Positions 42,114 through 51,445 of a stretch of 64,000 nucleotides of DNA are shown piece by piece. Origin of the DNA: Sinorhizobium sp. B11 (GTDB taxonomy: Bacteria; Pseudomonadota; Alphaproteobacteria; Rhizobiales; Rhizobiaceae); the NCBI GenBank assembly GCA_039725955.1, contig CP091034.1, positions 4,212,001 to 4,276,000 on the forward strand, in the 5' to 3' direction. Within the stretch, counting starts at the first letter, position 1. Each line of letters starts with the position of its first letter. Under the pieces are notes generated by a model. It searched no databases. It was not told the origin of the DNA and was given only the letters and a program-made list of their open reading frames with translations. The position numbers and the translations under genes were made by a program.

Positions 42114-43874
42114 ATGCTTGGTCTATCACCCAATTCGAAATATGTTCTCAATGCTATCTCGAAGTCACAGGCGATTATCGAATTCAACCTGACCGGAGCC
42201 ATTCTCACGGCAAATGAGAATTTCTGCAAAGCGCTCGGTTACGATCTCAACGAGATTGCCGGCAAACATCACAGCATGTTCTGCGAACCGGCCTACGCGG
42301 CAACCGCCAGCTACCGGGATTTCTGGGCCCGCCTCGGCCGTGGCGAATATGATGCCGGCGCCTATAAACGCCTGGCAAAAGGCGGTCGCGAGATCTGGAT
42401 ACAGGCCTCTTACAACCCTGTCTTCAAGCATGGCAAACCTTTCAAGGTCGTGAAAATCGCCTCCGACATCACCGAGGCCAAGAAACGCGCCGTCGAGGAC
42501 GCCGGCAAGCTCGAGGCAATTTCACGTTCGCAGGCCGTCATCGAATTTACCCCCGCAGGCGACATCCTCACGGCCAACGAGAACTTCTGCAATGGTCTTG
42601 GCTATTCGCTGTCCGAGATCGTTGGCAAGCATCACAGCATGTTCTGCGATCCAGCCTATGCGCGAAGCGACGAATACAATCAGTTCTGGCCGCGGCTGGC
42701 AAAGGGCGAGTTCATCGCCAACGAATTCGTCCGCTACGGTAAGGGCGGCAAGGAAATCTGGATCCAGGCCGCCTACAATCCGATCGCCGACGCGGATGGC
42801 AGGATCTACAAGGTCGTTAAGTTCGCAACCGACGTGACACAGCGCATGAGCGCAATTTCCCTTCTCGGCACGGCCCTGCGGCAGCTCTCAGAAGGCGATC
42901 TGACGCGGACGCTGGACACGGCCTTCGTCCCTTCGATGGAGCAGTTGCGCCACGATTTTAATGCGACGATCGACAAACTCTCCAGGACGATGAAGACCAT
43001 TGGTGAGAATGCCACCGCTATCGCCGACAGTTCCCGCGAGATCGGTTCCTCGGCAGACTCTTTCTCCAAGCGGACGGAACAGCAGGCCGCTTCGGTCGAA
43101 GAAACGGCGGCAGCTCTGGAGGAGATCACCACCACGGTCAACGATTCCAGCCAGCGTGCCGACGAGGCGGGCCGCCTGGTCGGACAGACAAAACACAGTG
43201 CGGAACAATCCGGCACGGTCGTGCGCAAGGCAGTTTCGGCCATGGACCAGATCGAGCAATCCTCCCGCGAGATCACCAATATCATCGGCGTCATCGACGA
43301 TATCGCCTTCCAGACCAACCTGCTGGCACTTAACGCCGGCGTCGAAGCGGCTCGTGCCGGTGAAGCCGGCAAGGGTTTTGCCGTCGTCGCCCAGGAGGTC
43401 CGCGAACTCGCACAGCGTTCTGCCAGAGCAGCGAAGGAGATCAAGGCGCTGATCAATACATCGAGCGAATTGGTGAAAAACGGCGTCGAACTGGTAGGAC
43501 AGACCGGCAGGGCGCTGGAGGAAATCGTCGTTCAGGTTGCCAGCATCAATTCAAACGTCGCAGCGATCGTCGAAGGCTCCCGGGAACAGGCGACCGGCCT
43601 CAAGGAGATCAATCAGGCCGTCAACAGCCTCGATCAGGCAACGCAGCAGAACGCCGCCATGGTGGAGGAGAGCACGGCCGCCAGCCAGAACCTTGCCGCG
43701 GAAGCCGATGCACTGCGAACGCTGGTCTCGCAGTTCCAGCTCCCCGGCGGCAATATCGCCGCGACAAGGCATCTGACGAAGCCAGCTACTTCTCCGGCCC
43801 TGCATCTTGTCGCCCGCACTGCAAGAACCCGTGGCGCAGCGGTGACGTCTGCCGAAAGCTGGGTAGAATTCTGA
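42114..43874 (+). CDS. Soluble methyl-accepting chemotaxis protein, PAS-PAS-HAMP-MA (paralogue)
   Basis: A 586-aa chemoreceptor with the same architecture as the one at 39539-41329 and no membrane helix: two PAS domains (about 10-125 and 132-248), a HAMP with LRQLSEGDLTRTL, and a signalling coiled coil with the same hairpin tip sequence. It ends in SWVEF, a variant of the CheR-docking pentapeptide. The ATG at 42114 follows AGAGGGGACGGGA. The close similarity to the first receptor over the whole length implies a tandem duplication with cheW between the copies. Confidence 0.92.
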   Translation: MLGLSPNSKYVLNAISKSQAIIEFNLTGAILTANENFCKALGYDLNEIAGKHHSMFCEPAYAATASYRDFWARLGRGEYDAGAYKRLAKGGREIWIQASYNPVFKHGKPFKVVKIASDITEAKKRAVEDAGKLEAISRSQAVIEFTPAGDILTANENFCNGLGYSLSEIVGKHHSMFCDPAYARSDEYNQFWPRLAKGEFIANEFVRYGKGGKEIWIQAAYNPIADADGRIYKVVKFATDVTQRMSAISLLGTALRQLSEGDLTRTLDTAFVPSMEQLRHDFNATIDKLSRTMKTIGENATAIADSSREIGSSADSFSKRTEQQAASVEETAAALEEITTTVNDSSQRADEAGRLVGQTKHSAEQSGTVVRKAVSAMDQIEQSSREITNIIGVIDDIAFQTNLLALNAGVEAARAGEAGKGFAVVAQEVRELAQRSARAAKEIKALINTSSELVKNGVELVGQTGRALEEIVVQVASINSNVAAIVEGSREQATGLKEINQAVNSLDQATQQNAAMVEESTAASQNLAAEADALRTLVSQFQLPGGNIAATRHLTKPATSPALHLVARTARTRGAAVTSAESWVEF

Positions 43875-43892
43875 TCAGGCCTCATTCGGATA

Positions 43893-43921
43893 GCTCGTGC
43901 CGCCGCAAGAGCGGCACGAGC
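43893..43921. terminator. Hairpin between the convergent receptor and fdsD genes
   Basis: An 11-bp perfect stem GCTCGTGCCGC (43893-43903) and GCGGCACGAGC (43911-43921), loop CGCAAGA. There is no real T tract. Confidence 0.6.
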
Positions 43922-43978
43922 TCTGTACGATCATGACCTTTGGCCGACGCCGGGAAGAACGGCCCCTCTGATATTGGC

Positions 43979-44224
43979 CTATCGAACTGACTGTTCCGCC
44001 GGTTCCGGTTTGCGAATCAAGGGCACGGCCTGCAGCACGAGTGCGTCGAGGCCGTTCTCTTCCTTTTCCAGAATTTCGAAGAGTTGCCGCCGCATGCGCG
44101 GCTCCCAGAATTTGTTGATGTGCGTCGCAACCCCTTGCGCAGCTTCGCTTTCGGGTTGCGTCTTGAAAAAGGTTGCGATCTGGTTTGCCATATAGACAAG
44201 CTTGGTCTTGGTATCATGCGACAT
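43979..44224 (-). CDS. fdsD: Formate dehydrogenase delta subunit
   Basis: An 81-aa helical protein of the FdsD family: VYMANQIATFFKTQPESEAAQGVATHINKFWEPRMRRQLFEIL is the diagnostic block (residues 10-55). FdsD is an accessory or structural subunit needed for an active NAD-dependent molybdenum formate dehydrogenase. The ATG at 44224 overlaps the end of fdhD. It is the last gene of the fds operon. Confidence 0.88.
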   Translation of the reverse strand: MSHDTKTKLVYMANQIATFFKTQPESEAAQGVATHINKFWEPRMRRQLFEILEKEENGLDALVLQAVPLIRKPEPAEQSVR

Positions 44225-45041
44225 CGGCGATGCTTCCGGGCGACAAGCGATGTGGGTGGGTGAAAATCTCGAAATCCTCTCCGCGCACGAGAGCGACAAG
44301 CGTCATGCCGGCTTCCTCAGCCGTGCGGATGGCAAGTGCTGTCGGCGCGGATATGGCGATCAGCACGGGAGCACCAAGGATCGCCGTCTTCTGAACCATC
44401 TCGACGGACAGGCGGCTTGTGACGGCAACGGCGCCTGAAGCGCCTGTTTCACCAGCTCTGATAACAGCGCCGCAAAGCTTGTCGAGCGCATTATGCCGGC
44501 CGACATCCTCGCGCACGGCGATCAATCCCTTGCCAGGAATGTAGAAGCCGGCGCCGTGAACGGCCCGCGTCTCGCGATGCAGCGGCTGAGATTCGTTGAG
44601 CAACGCAACCGCCTGCACGATATCGGCATGCGACAGCGACAGCTCAGCCTTGGACACGTCCGGTACGGTGCGGACCGCCTGCTCGATCGACTCGATACCG
44701 CAGAGGCCGCAACCGACGGGTCCCGCCATGCTCCGCCTGCGCCTTCGCAGTGCATCCTCGACGTCGTCGAGGAGGGTCACCTGGACGTCGATACCCTTCT
44801 CGTCTTCCAGGAGTTCGATACCGGCGACCTGGCTGCGATCAGTGATAATGCCCTCGGTCAGGCTGAAGCCGACAGCGAAATCCTCGAGATCATCAGGCGT
44901 GCCCATCATGACCGCGTGCGAACTGCCGCCATAGGAAAAGGCGATCGGCACCTCCTCGGGCACGATACGCTCGCCCCGTGCCATGATACCGCCTCTCCGG
45001 GCGACTTCCGTCACGCTTATACGGGTCGGCCGTTCCGTCAT
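44214..45041 (-). CDS. fdhD: Formate dehydrogenase accessory sulfurtransferase FdhD/FdsC
   Basis: A 275-aa accessory protein that delivers sulfur to the molybdenum cofactor of formate dehydrogenase. The PVGCGLCGIESIEQ motif (about 105-118) carries the CxxC active site; HxxxxVHGAGFY, EDVGRHNALDKL (about 182-193) and the SRLSVEMVQK block are the conserved FdhD landmarks. Its start at 45041 overlaps the fdsA stop as TAATG, so translation is coupled. Confidence 0.93.
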   Translation of the reverse strand: MTERPTRISVTEVARRGGIMARGERIVPEEVPIAFSYGGSSHAVMMGTPDDLEDFAVGFSLTEGIITDRSQVAGIELLEDEKGIDVQVTLLDDVEDALRRRRRSMAGPVGCGLCGIESIEQAVRTVPDVSKAELSLSHADIVQAVALLNESQPLHRETRAVHGAGFYIPGKGLIAVREDVGRHNALDKLCGAVIRAGETGASGAVAVTSRLSVEMVQKTAILGAPVLIAISAPTALAIRTAEEAGMTLVALVRGEDFEIFTHPHRLSPGSIADVA

Positions 45042-47920
45042 TATTCCGCCGCCTCCATCTTGCCGGCGATGCGGCGGGACTGGCGGGCCTGCTCGTCATA
45101 TTCGACCTGCCATTCCGACGGGCCGTTGGAGGGCGAAACCTGCACCGCCGTCACCTTGTATTCTGGGCAGTTCGTCGCCCAGTCGGAGAAGTCTGTCGTG
45201 ATGACGTTTGCCTGCGTATCCGGATGATGGAAGGTCGTATAGACGACTCCGGGCGCCACGCGGTCCGTAATCAATGCGCGAAGTGTGGTATCGCCCGAGC
45301 GACTGCCGAGCTTCACCCAGTCGCCATCCCGGATACCGCGCTGTTCGGCATCATGCGGATGGATCTCCAGCCGGTCCTCCGAGTGCCAGACAACGTTATC
45401 GGTGCGGCGTGTCTGCGCACCGACATTATACTGGCTCAAAATGCGGCCGGTCGTGAGAAGCAGCGGGAAGCGCGGGCCGGTACGCTCGTCGGTCGCGACA
45501 TATTCCGTACGGATGAACTTGCCCTTGCCGCGCACGAAACCATCCACATGCATGATCGGCGACCCGAGCGGATGTGTCTCGTTGCAGGGCCACTGAACCG
45601 AGCCCATCTTTTCGAGATAGTCGTAGGAGACGGATGCGAAGCTCGGAGTCGTTGCGGCGATCTCGTCCATGATCTCGGACGGATGCGTATAGTGCCAGTC
45701 GAGGCCCATTGCCTGAGCAAGCTTCTGTGTCACTTCCCAGTCCGCATAGCCGTTGCGTGGCGTCATGACCTTTCGTACGCGGTTGATGCGGCGCTCGGCA
45801 TTGGTGAAGGTGCCGTCCTTTTCCAGGAAAGTAGAGCCCGGCAGGAAGACATGCGCGTAGTTCGCCGTCTCGTTCAGGAAGAGATCCTGCACCACGACAC
45901 ATTCCATGGCGGCAAGGCCGGCGGCGACATGCTTCGTGTCCGGATCGGACTGAAGGATATCCTCACCCTGAATGTAGAGGCCCTTGAAGGAGCCATCGAC
46001 GGCAGCATCCAGCATGTTCGGAATACGCAGGCCCGGCTCGTTGTTGAGCTTCACGCCCCAGAGCTTTTCGAAAATATCGCGCGTCGCATCGTCGGAGATG
46101 TGGCGATAGCCCGGCAGCTCATGCGGGAAGGATCCCATGTCGCAGGAACCCTGCACGTTGTTCTGGCCGCGCAGTGGATTCACACCGACGCCGGGGCGGC
46201 CGATATTGCCGGTCGCCATGGCAAGGTTGGCGATCGCCATGACCGTCGTGGAACCTTGACTGTGTTCGGTGACGCCCAGACCATAATAAATGGCGCCATT
46301 GCCGCCGGTCGCAAAAAGCCGTGCAGCGCCGCGCAGATCTTCCGGATTGACGCCGGTAAATTTCTCGACGGCTTCCGGACTATGCTGCGGCTCGGAGACA
46401 AAAGCCGCCCAATCCTCAAACTCCGACCAGTCGCAACGGTCGCGGATGAACCTTTCGTCGTAAAGGCCTTCGGTCACGATCACATGCGCCAGCGCCGTCA
46501 TGACGGCAACATTGGTGCCAGGCTTCAGCGGCAGATGGAAGGAGGCCTCGACATGCGGCGAGCGGACGATATCGATGCGACGCGGATCGATAACGATCAG
46601 CTTGGCGCCCTGCCGCAACCGCTTCTTCAGGCGCGACCCGAAGACTGGATGGCCATCGGTCGGATTGGCACCGATGATAATGACCACATCGGAATGTTCG
46701 ACGCTGTCGAAATCCTGTGTGCCGGCCGAGGTGCCGAAAGCCTGGCCCAGTCCATAACCTGTCGGCGAATGGCAGACGCGGGCGCAGGTATCGACATTGT
46801 TGTTGCCGAAGCCGGCGCGTATCAGCTTCTGGACAAGGTAAGTCTCTTCGTTGGTGCAGCGGGACGATGTGATGCCACCGATCGCTTCACGGCCATACTG
46901 ATACTGGATGCGGCGGAACTCGGAAGCGACATGCGCATAGGCCTCGTCCCAGGTCACCTCGCGCCAGGGATCCGTCACCTTCTCGCGGATCATCGGATTG
47001 AGAATGCGGTCCTTGTGGGTCGAATATCCATAGGCAAAGCGGCCCTTGACGCAGGAATGGCCGCGGTTTGCCTGACCATCCTTCCACGGCACCATGCGCA
47101 CCAGCTCTTCGCCGCGCATTTCCGCCTTGAAGGAGCAGCCGACGCCGCAATAAGCACAGGTCGTGACAGCCGAATGTTCCGGCTGACCGATGCGGATGAC
47201 TGATTTTTCGGTCAGCGTCGCGGTCGGACAGGCCTGCACGCAGGCACCACAAGAGACGCATTCGGAATCGACGAAATGCTCGTGCATACCGGGCGAAACA
47301 CGCGAGCCGAACCCGCGCCCTTCGATCGTCAGCGCGAAGGTGCCCTGCACCTCCTCGCAGGCACGAACGCAACGGGAGCAGACGATGCATTTCGACGGAT
47401 CATAGGTGAAGTACGGATTGGACTCGTCCTTCGGCATCCATTTCAGATTGATCTCGCCGCTGTTGCGCGCCTTGACGTGGTTGTCGCCCTCATAGCCATA
47501 GCGCACATCGCGCAGGCCGACGGCGCCCGCCATGTCCTGCAACTCGCAATCGCCATTGGCCGCGCAGGTCAGACAGTCGAGCGGATGGTCGGAGATATAA
47601 AGCTCCATGACGCCGCGGCGGATATTCTTCAACCGCTCCGTCTGCGTATGGACGACGATGCCGGACGCCACCGGTGTCGTGCAGGAGGAGGGCGTTCCGT
47701 TGCGGCCGTCGATTTCGATCAGACAGAGACGGCAGGAACCGAAGGCATCGACCATATCGGTCGCGCAGAGCTTCGGCACCTGAATGCCGGCCTCCATGGA
47801 GGCGCGCATGATCGAGGTTCCCTCGGGAACCGTCACCTGCCGGCCGTCGATGGTCAGCGTCACCATCATTTCGGATTTCGAAGCCGGCGTTCCGTAGTCG
47901 ATTTCATGAATGAGAGACAT
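45041..47920 (-). CDS. fdsA: NAD-dependent formate dehydrogenase, molybdenum alpha subunit
   Basis: A 959-aa catalytic subunit oxidising formate to CO2. From the N-terminus: a [2Fe-2S] domain (C52, C63, C66, C80), a NuoG-like His/Cys cluster (H112, C116, C119, C125), an eight-Cys ferredoxin domain (C178, C181, C184, C188, C221, C224, C227, C231), a further [4Fe-4S] site (C255, C258, C262, C290) and the bis-MGD molybdopterin domain. The metal ligand is a cysteine in RVCHSPT (C383), followed by H384, so this is the Cys and not the selenocysteine form. The closest layout is FdsA of soluble Fds enzymes. Confidence 0.95.
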   Translation of the reverse strand: MSLIHEIDYGTPASKSEMMVTLTIDGRQVTVPEGTSIMRASMEAGIQVPKLCATDMVDAFGSCRLCLIEIDGRNGTPSSCTTPVASGIVVHTQTERLKNIRRGVMELYISDHPLDCLTCAANGDCELQDMAGAVGLRDVRYGYEGDNHVKARNSGEINLKWMPKDESNPYFTYDPSKCIVCSRCVRACEEVQGTFALTIEGRGFGSRVSPGMHEHFVDSECVSCGACVQACPTATLTEKSVIRIGQPEHSAVTTCAYCGVGCSFKAEMRGEELVRMVPWKDGQANRGHSCVKGRFAYGYSTHKDRILNPMIREKVTDPWREVTWDEAYAHVASEFRRIQYQYGREAIGGITSSRCTNEETYLVQKLIRAGFGNNNVDTCARVCHSPTGYGLGQAFGTSAGTQDFDSVEHSDVVIIIGANPTDGHPVFGSRLKKRLRQGAKLIVIDPRRIDIVRSPHVEASFHLPLKPGTNVAVMTALAHVIVTEGLYDERFIRDRCDWSEFEDWAAFVSEPQHSPEAVEKFTGVNPEDLRGAARLFATGGNGAIYYGLGVTEHSQGSTTVMAIANLAMATGNIGRPGVGVNPLRGQNNVQGSCDMGSFPHELPGYRHISDDATRDIFEKLWGVKLNNEPGLRIPNMLDAAVDGSFKGLYIQGEDILQSDPDTKHVAAGLAAMECVVVQDLFLNETANYAHVFLPGSTFLEKDGTFTNAERRINRVRKVMTPRNGYADWEVTQKLAQAMGLDWHYTHPSEIMDEIAATTPSFASVSYDYLEKMGSVQWPCNETHPLGSPIMHVDGFVRGKGKFIRTEYVATDERTGPRFPLLLTTGRILSQYNVGAQTRRTDNVVWHSEDRLEIHPHDAEQRGIRDGDWVKLGSRSGDTTLRALITDRVAPGVVYTTFHHPDTQANVITTDFSDWATNCPEYKVTAVQVSPSNGPSEWQVEYDEQARQSRRIAGKMEAAE

Positions 47921-47923
47921 GGC

Positions 47924-49480
47924 CTATTCCGCCGCTTCAATGAGAGGGACCGGAGCAAAATCTTCCGGAAAATGCGTCATGGCGCTCATGACAGGATAGG
48001 GCGTGAACCCGCCGAGCGCGCAGAGCGAGCCGAACTTCATCGTATTGCAGAGATCGGCGAGCAGTTCCCGGTTCTTCTCAGGCTCTATGCCATGGGCAAT
48101 CTTGTCCGCCGTTTCGACGCCGCGCGTCGAGCCTATGCGGCAGGGCGTGCACTTGCCGCAGCTTTCCACCGCGCAGAACTCCATGGCGAAGCGCGCCTGT
48201 TTCAACATATCGGCGGTATCGTCGAAAACGACGAGGCCGGCATGGCCGATCAATCCGTCCTTGGCCGCAAAAGCTTCGTAGTCGAATGGCGTGTCGAAGA
48301 GAGCCCGCGGGAAATAGGCACCAAGCGGCCCGCCCACCTGCACCGCCTTCACCGGCCGTCCCGATGCCGTACCACCGCCGATCTTCTCGACGATATCGCC
48401 GAGAGACAGGCCGAAGGCGGTTTCATAGAGCCCGCCATATTTCACATTACCGGCAATCTGCAGCGGAATGGTGCCGCGCGACCGGCCCATGCCGAAATCG
48501 CGATAGAAGGCCGCCCCCTTGTCCATGATCACGGGCACGGATGCGAGCGAGATCACGTTGTTGATGACGGTCGGACAGTTGAACAATCCCTTATGGGCCG
48601 GCAGCGGCGGCTTGGCGCGCACGATGCCCCGTTTGCCTTCCAGGCTGTTGAGCAGCGCCGTTTCCTCGCCGCACACATAGGCGCCTGCACCGGTGCGGAT
48701 CTCCATGTCGAAGGTCTTGCCGGAGCCGAGCACCGAAGCGCCCAGAATGCCGGCCTTGCGGGCAATCTCCACCGCCTCCGTCATCGTGGCGATCGCATGC
48801 GGATATTCCGAGCGCGTATAGACGAAGCCTTTCGTGGCTCCCGTCGCAAGCCCGGCAATTGCCATGCCTTCGATGAGCACGAAAGGATCGCCTTCCATGA
48901 TCATCCGGTCGGCGAAGGTGCCGCTGTCGCCCTCATCTGCATTGCAAACGATATATTTGCGAGAACCGGCCGCATCGAGCACCGTCTTCCATTTGATGCC
49001 GGTCGGAAAGCCCGCGCCGCCACGACCACGAAGACCGGAATCGGTCACTTCCTTGACGACATCGGCAGGCTGCATCGAAATGGCGCGGCGAAGGCCGGCA
49101 AGCCCGCCATGGGCCTCATAATCGTCAAGCGAAAGCGGATCGGTAATGCCGCAGCGGGCAAAGGTGAGACGGGTCTGGCCTTTCAGGAACGGGAGGTCCT
49201 CGACCTCCCCCAGACAGAGCGCATGCATCCCGCCTTCCATCAACCCCGCATCAAAGAGATCGGCGACATCCTTCGTCCTGACCGGCCCATAGCCGATCCG
49301 TTTCCCGAAAACCTCGACCTCAACCAGTGGCTCGAGCCAGAACATTCCGCGCGAGCCGTTGCGCACGACTGTCGCATCAAGGCCGCGGGCGACGATCTCC
49401 TGGGCAATCGCCGTTGCCACCTTCTCGGCCCCGAGCGAGAGCGCTGCGGCATCGCGCGGAACATAAATCTTCACAGTCAT
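47924..49480 (-). CDS. fdsB: Formate dehydrogenase beta subunit, NuoEF-like
   Basis: A 518-aa flavoprotein that passes electrons from FdsA clusters to NAD. It has a thioredoxin-like N-terminal domain (to about 115) fused to a NuoF-like body: GLRGRGGAGFPTGIKW (about 170, FMN/NADH site), YIVCNADEGDSGTFADR, the GAGAYVCGEETALLNSLEGKRG loop and the C-terminal cluster motif SCGKCTPCRIG. Three bases separate it from fdsA downstream, and its start overlaps the fdsG stop by four bases. Confidence 0.95.
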   Translation of the reverse strand: MTVKIYVPRDAAALSLGAEKVATAIAQEIVARGLDATVVRNGSRGMFWLEPLVEVEVFGKRIGYGPVRTKDVADLFDAGLMEGGMHALCLGEVEDLPFLKGQTRLTFARCGITDPLSLDDYEAHGGLAGLRRAISMQPADVVKEVTDSGLRGRGGAGFPTGIKWKTVLDAAGSRKYIVCNADEGDSGTFADRMIMEGDPFVLIEGMAIAGLATGATKGFVYTRSEYPHAIATMTEAVEIARKAGILGASVLGSGKTFDMEIRTGAGAYVCGEETALLNSLEGKRGIVRAKPPLPAHKGLFNCPTVINNVISLASVPVIMDKGAAFYRDFGMGRSRGTIPLQIAGNVKYGGLYETAFGLSLGDIVEKIGGGTASGRPVKAVQVGGPLGAYFPRALFDTPFDYEAFAAKDGLIGHAGLVVFDDTADMLKQARFAMEFCAVESCGKCTPCRIGSTRGVETADKIAHGIEPEKNRELLADLCNTMKFGSLCALGGFTPYPVMSAMTHFPEDFAPVPLIEAAE

Positions 49481-49956
49481 CGACGTGCCTCCGCAACGAG
49501 CTCAGCGGCCAGTTCGCCATCGACCCGGCCATGCACTTCGCCATCCAGCATGGCGGCTGGCGCACAGGCACAGAGGCCAAGACAGTAGACCGGCTCAAGC
49601 GTGACGCTGCCGTCGAGTGTCGTCTGATGAAAATCGATGCCGAGCAGGGTTTTGATACGCTCGGCCAGTGCATCGCCGCCCATCGACTGGCAAGCCTCGG
49701 CGCGACAGAGTTTCAGCACGTGCCGGCCGGCAGGATGATCGCGGTAATCATGATAGAAAGTGACAACGCCGTGGACCTCGGCGCGGGAAAGGTTGAGCTC
49801 CTCGGAGATAACCGGCAAGGCTTCCTGCGGCACGTATCCGAACTGCTCCTGGATTTCATGCACAATAGGAAGGAGTGGTCCTTCGAGGGATCGAAGATCG
49901 TCAACGATCGAGCGGATACGTCCGGTGATATCGCCCTGAGCGACACGTATGTTCAT
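49477..49956 (-). CDS. fdsG: Formate dehydrogenase gamma subunit, NuoE-like
   Basis: A 159-aa thioredoxin-like [2Fe-2S] protein. VTFYHDYRDHPAGRHVLKLCRAEACQSMGG (near 75-105) gives two of the cluster cysteines and VYCLGLCACAPAAMLDG the other two. The ATG at 49956 starts MNIRVAQGDITGRI, with GGGAG seven bases upstream; residues further upstream in frame are not conserved. It is the first gene of fdsGBA-fdhD-fdsD and lies 137 bases behind the lysR gene, downstream of a LysR-type dyad. Confidence 0.93.
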   Translation of the reverse strand: MNIRVAQGDITGRIRSIVDDLRSLEGPLLPIVHEIQEQFGYVPQEALPVISEELNLSRAEVHGVVTFYHDYRDHPAGRHVLKLCRAEACQSMGGDALAERIKTLLGIDFHQTTLDGSVTLEPVYCLGLCACAPAAMLDGEVHGRVDGELAAELVAEARR

Positions 49957-50076
49957 CAGCAGCTCTCCCTTACGACCTGCGAATTCCTTGAAAACCGCAA
50001 AACTCCCCATGTCATTGCGAATTCTGTCGAACTGTCTCAGGGAAGCTGGTCGCAATCAATAAAGCAGTCTCGTTGA

Positions 50077-50097
50077 TTGATAGCTTTTTTCTATCAA
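50077..50097. promoter_or_regulatory. LysR-type operator, TTGATAG-N7-CTATCAA
   Basis: A perfect seven-bp dyad whose core ATAG-N7-CTAT matches the T-N11-A box of LysR-family regulators. Its right arm overlaps the lysR stop codon, and the site lies 121 bases upstream of the fdsG start, a normal activator position. Confidence 0.7.
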
Positions 50098-50987
50098 AAT
50101 TCGGCGTCTTCAACGAGTGTTCTTGCTTCGTGCAACAAGGCGGAGACGAGCGGCGTAAAAGGTTCTCGAAAAGGAGCGACAAGGCCAACAAGATGGTGCG
50201 CCTCCGGCTCGGTGATCGGAATCATCCGGATCTCCACAGGAAACCCGAATGATTTCGCGACGTTATGCGGCATGATGCTCGCCCAGCGGCCGGTCCGCAC
50301 ATGTGAAAAAAGCACAATCATCGAGTTTGATTCGAGCGTCGGATGGACTGTCGCGCCTGCTTCGGCCAGATGTCGGTTGATGATACGCCGGTTTTGCATG
50401 TCAGCCGTCAATAGGCAAAGCCGAAGATCTCCCACTTCACGCCACGTCACACTCTCGCGATCCGAGAGCGGGCTGCCGGCGGCAGTGATGAGATTGTAGC
50501 GTTCCGCATAGAGCGGCACCGAGGTGACGCGTCCGAGCGGCTCGTTTTCCAGATAGGTGATGCCGGCATCGATCTCGAGATTTTCGAGCATGCTCAGCAC
50601 CTGCAGTGAATTGCGCGAGACGATGGAGAAGGTGACGTCGGGATGCCGTTCCTGGAAGGGCGTCGTGATTCGCGACAGCATGGCGAGCGCGGTCGGAATG
50701 GAAGCCAGGCGCAGATGGCCGGAGAGACCCGTGCGGGCGGCGCGCATTTCCTCGCGCATGGTACGCGTGTCACCGACAATGCGCCGGGCCCATTCGAGCA
50801 CGCGCTGGCCCTCGGGCGTCAACCCTTGAAAGCGGGAGCCGCGCTGCACCAGCATGACCCCCAGCTGATCTTCAAGCTGGCGAATGGCGGCCGAGAGCGT
50901 GGGCTGGGAAACGCCGCATTCCTCTGCCGCACGACCGAAATGTTTCTCGTTGGCGAGTGCGATGAAGAATTCCAGCTTGTCGATCAT
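50094..50987 (-). CDS. LysR-family transcriptional regulator, likely of the fds operon
   Basis: A 297-aa regulator with an N-terminal winged helix-turn-helix (MIDKLEFFIALANEKHFGRAAEECGVSQPTLSAAIRQLEDQLG) and a periplasmic-binding-like effector domain (about 92-295). The ATG at 50987 has a strong GGAGG eight bases upstream. It is directly upstream of fdsG in the same direction, so formate or a related metabolite is a plausible effector, by analogy with the FdsR type of regulator. It follows the arsR gene by 71 bases. Confidence 0.88.
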   Translation of the reverse strand: MIDKLEFFIALANEKHFGRAAEECGVSQPTLSAAIRQLEDQLGVMLVQRGSRFQGLTPEGQRVLEWARRIVGDTRTMREEMRAARTGLSGHLRLASIPTALAMLSRITTPFQERHPDVTFSIVSRNSLQVLSMLENLEIDAGITYLENEPLGRVTSVPLYAERYNLITAAGSPLSDRESVTWREVGDLRLCLLTADMQNRRIINRHLAEAGATVHPTLESNSMIVLFSHVRTGRWASIMPHNVAKSFGFPVEIRMIPITEPEAHHLVGLVAPFREPFTPLVSALLHEARTLVEDAEF

Positions 50988-51058
50988 CCGGCCTCCTGCC
51001 GAATTCGGGATGAGGCCTATCTTTGCGACTTGAAGGCCGCTTCGCAAGAGCCGCGGCT

Positions 51059-51400
51059 TCAGACCTTTTCAACAACCGGGAAGAGACTGAACAGTGATTC
51101 GAGGAAAGCCAGAACGCTTTCATTTCCCATGCTGTAATAGACGAGCCGTCCTTCACGACGCGTGTTGACGAGGCCTTCGAGCCTCAGTCGCGCAAGCTGC
51201 TGAGACACCATAGCCTGCTGTATACCAAGGATATCCTCGATCTCGCCAACCGTTTTTTCCCCTTCCGAAAGGATACAGAGGATGAGCAACCGGGTCTGAT
51301 GGGCTAGCGCCTTCAGGAGATCACTCGCCTCGTGGGCTTTATCAGCAAGCTTCTGCAAGTCCTGGCTGGTCATGCCCAGCTTCGGTTTAGGCAATGGCAT
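51059..51400 (-). CDS. ArsR-family transcriptional repressor
   Basis: A 113-aa winged-helix protein: LLKALAHQTRLLILCILSEGEKTVGEIEDILGIQQAMVSQQLARLRLEGLVNTRREGRLVYYSM covers the whole DNA-binding fold. The single Cys at about residue 42 matches one of the two sulfide-sensing cysteines of BigR/SqrR-type members, but no second Cys is present near the C-terminus (FPVVEKV), so that mechanism is unlikely. It precedes lysR on the same strand. A 16-bp dyad 46 bases upstream is a likely autoregulatory site. Confidence 0.85.
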   Translation of the reverse strand: MPLPKPKLGMTSQDLQKLADKAHEASDLLKALAHQTRLLILCILSEGEKTVGEIEDILGIQQAMVSQQLARLRLEGLVNTRREGRLVYYSMGNESVLAFLESLFSLFPVVEKV

Positions 51401-51445
51401 TTGCTTCTCGGAAGGAGGTAATAGGGTAGATCAGTACAATATCAT

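Noticed and set aside
51059..51400. Assignment of the ArsR protein as NolR or BigR
   Set aside because: It lacks the NolR N-terminal sequence as I recall it and the second BigR cysteine, so only the family is given.
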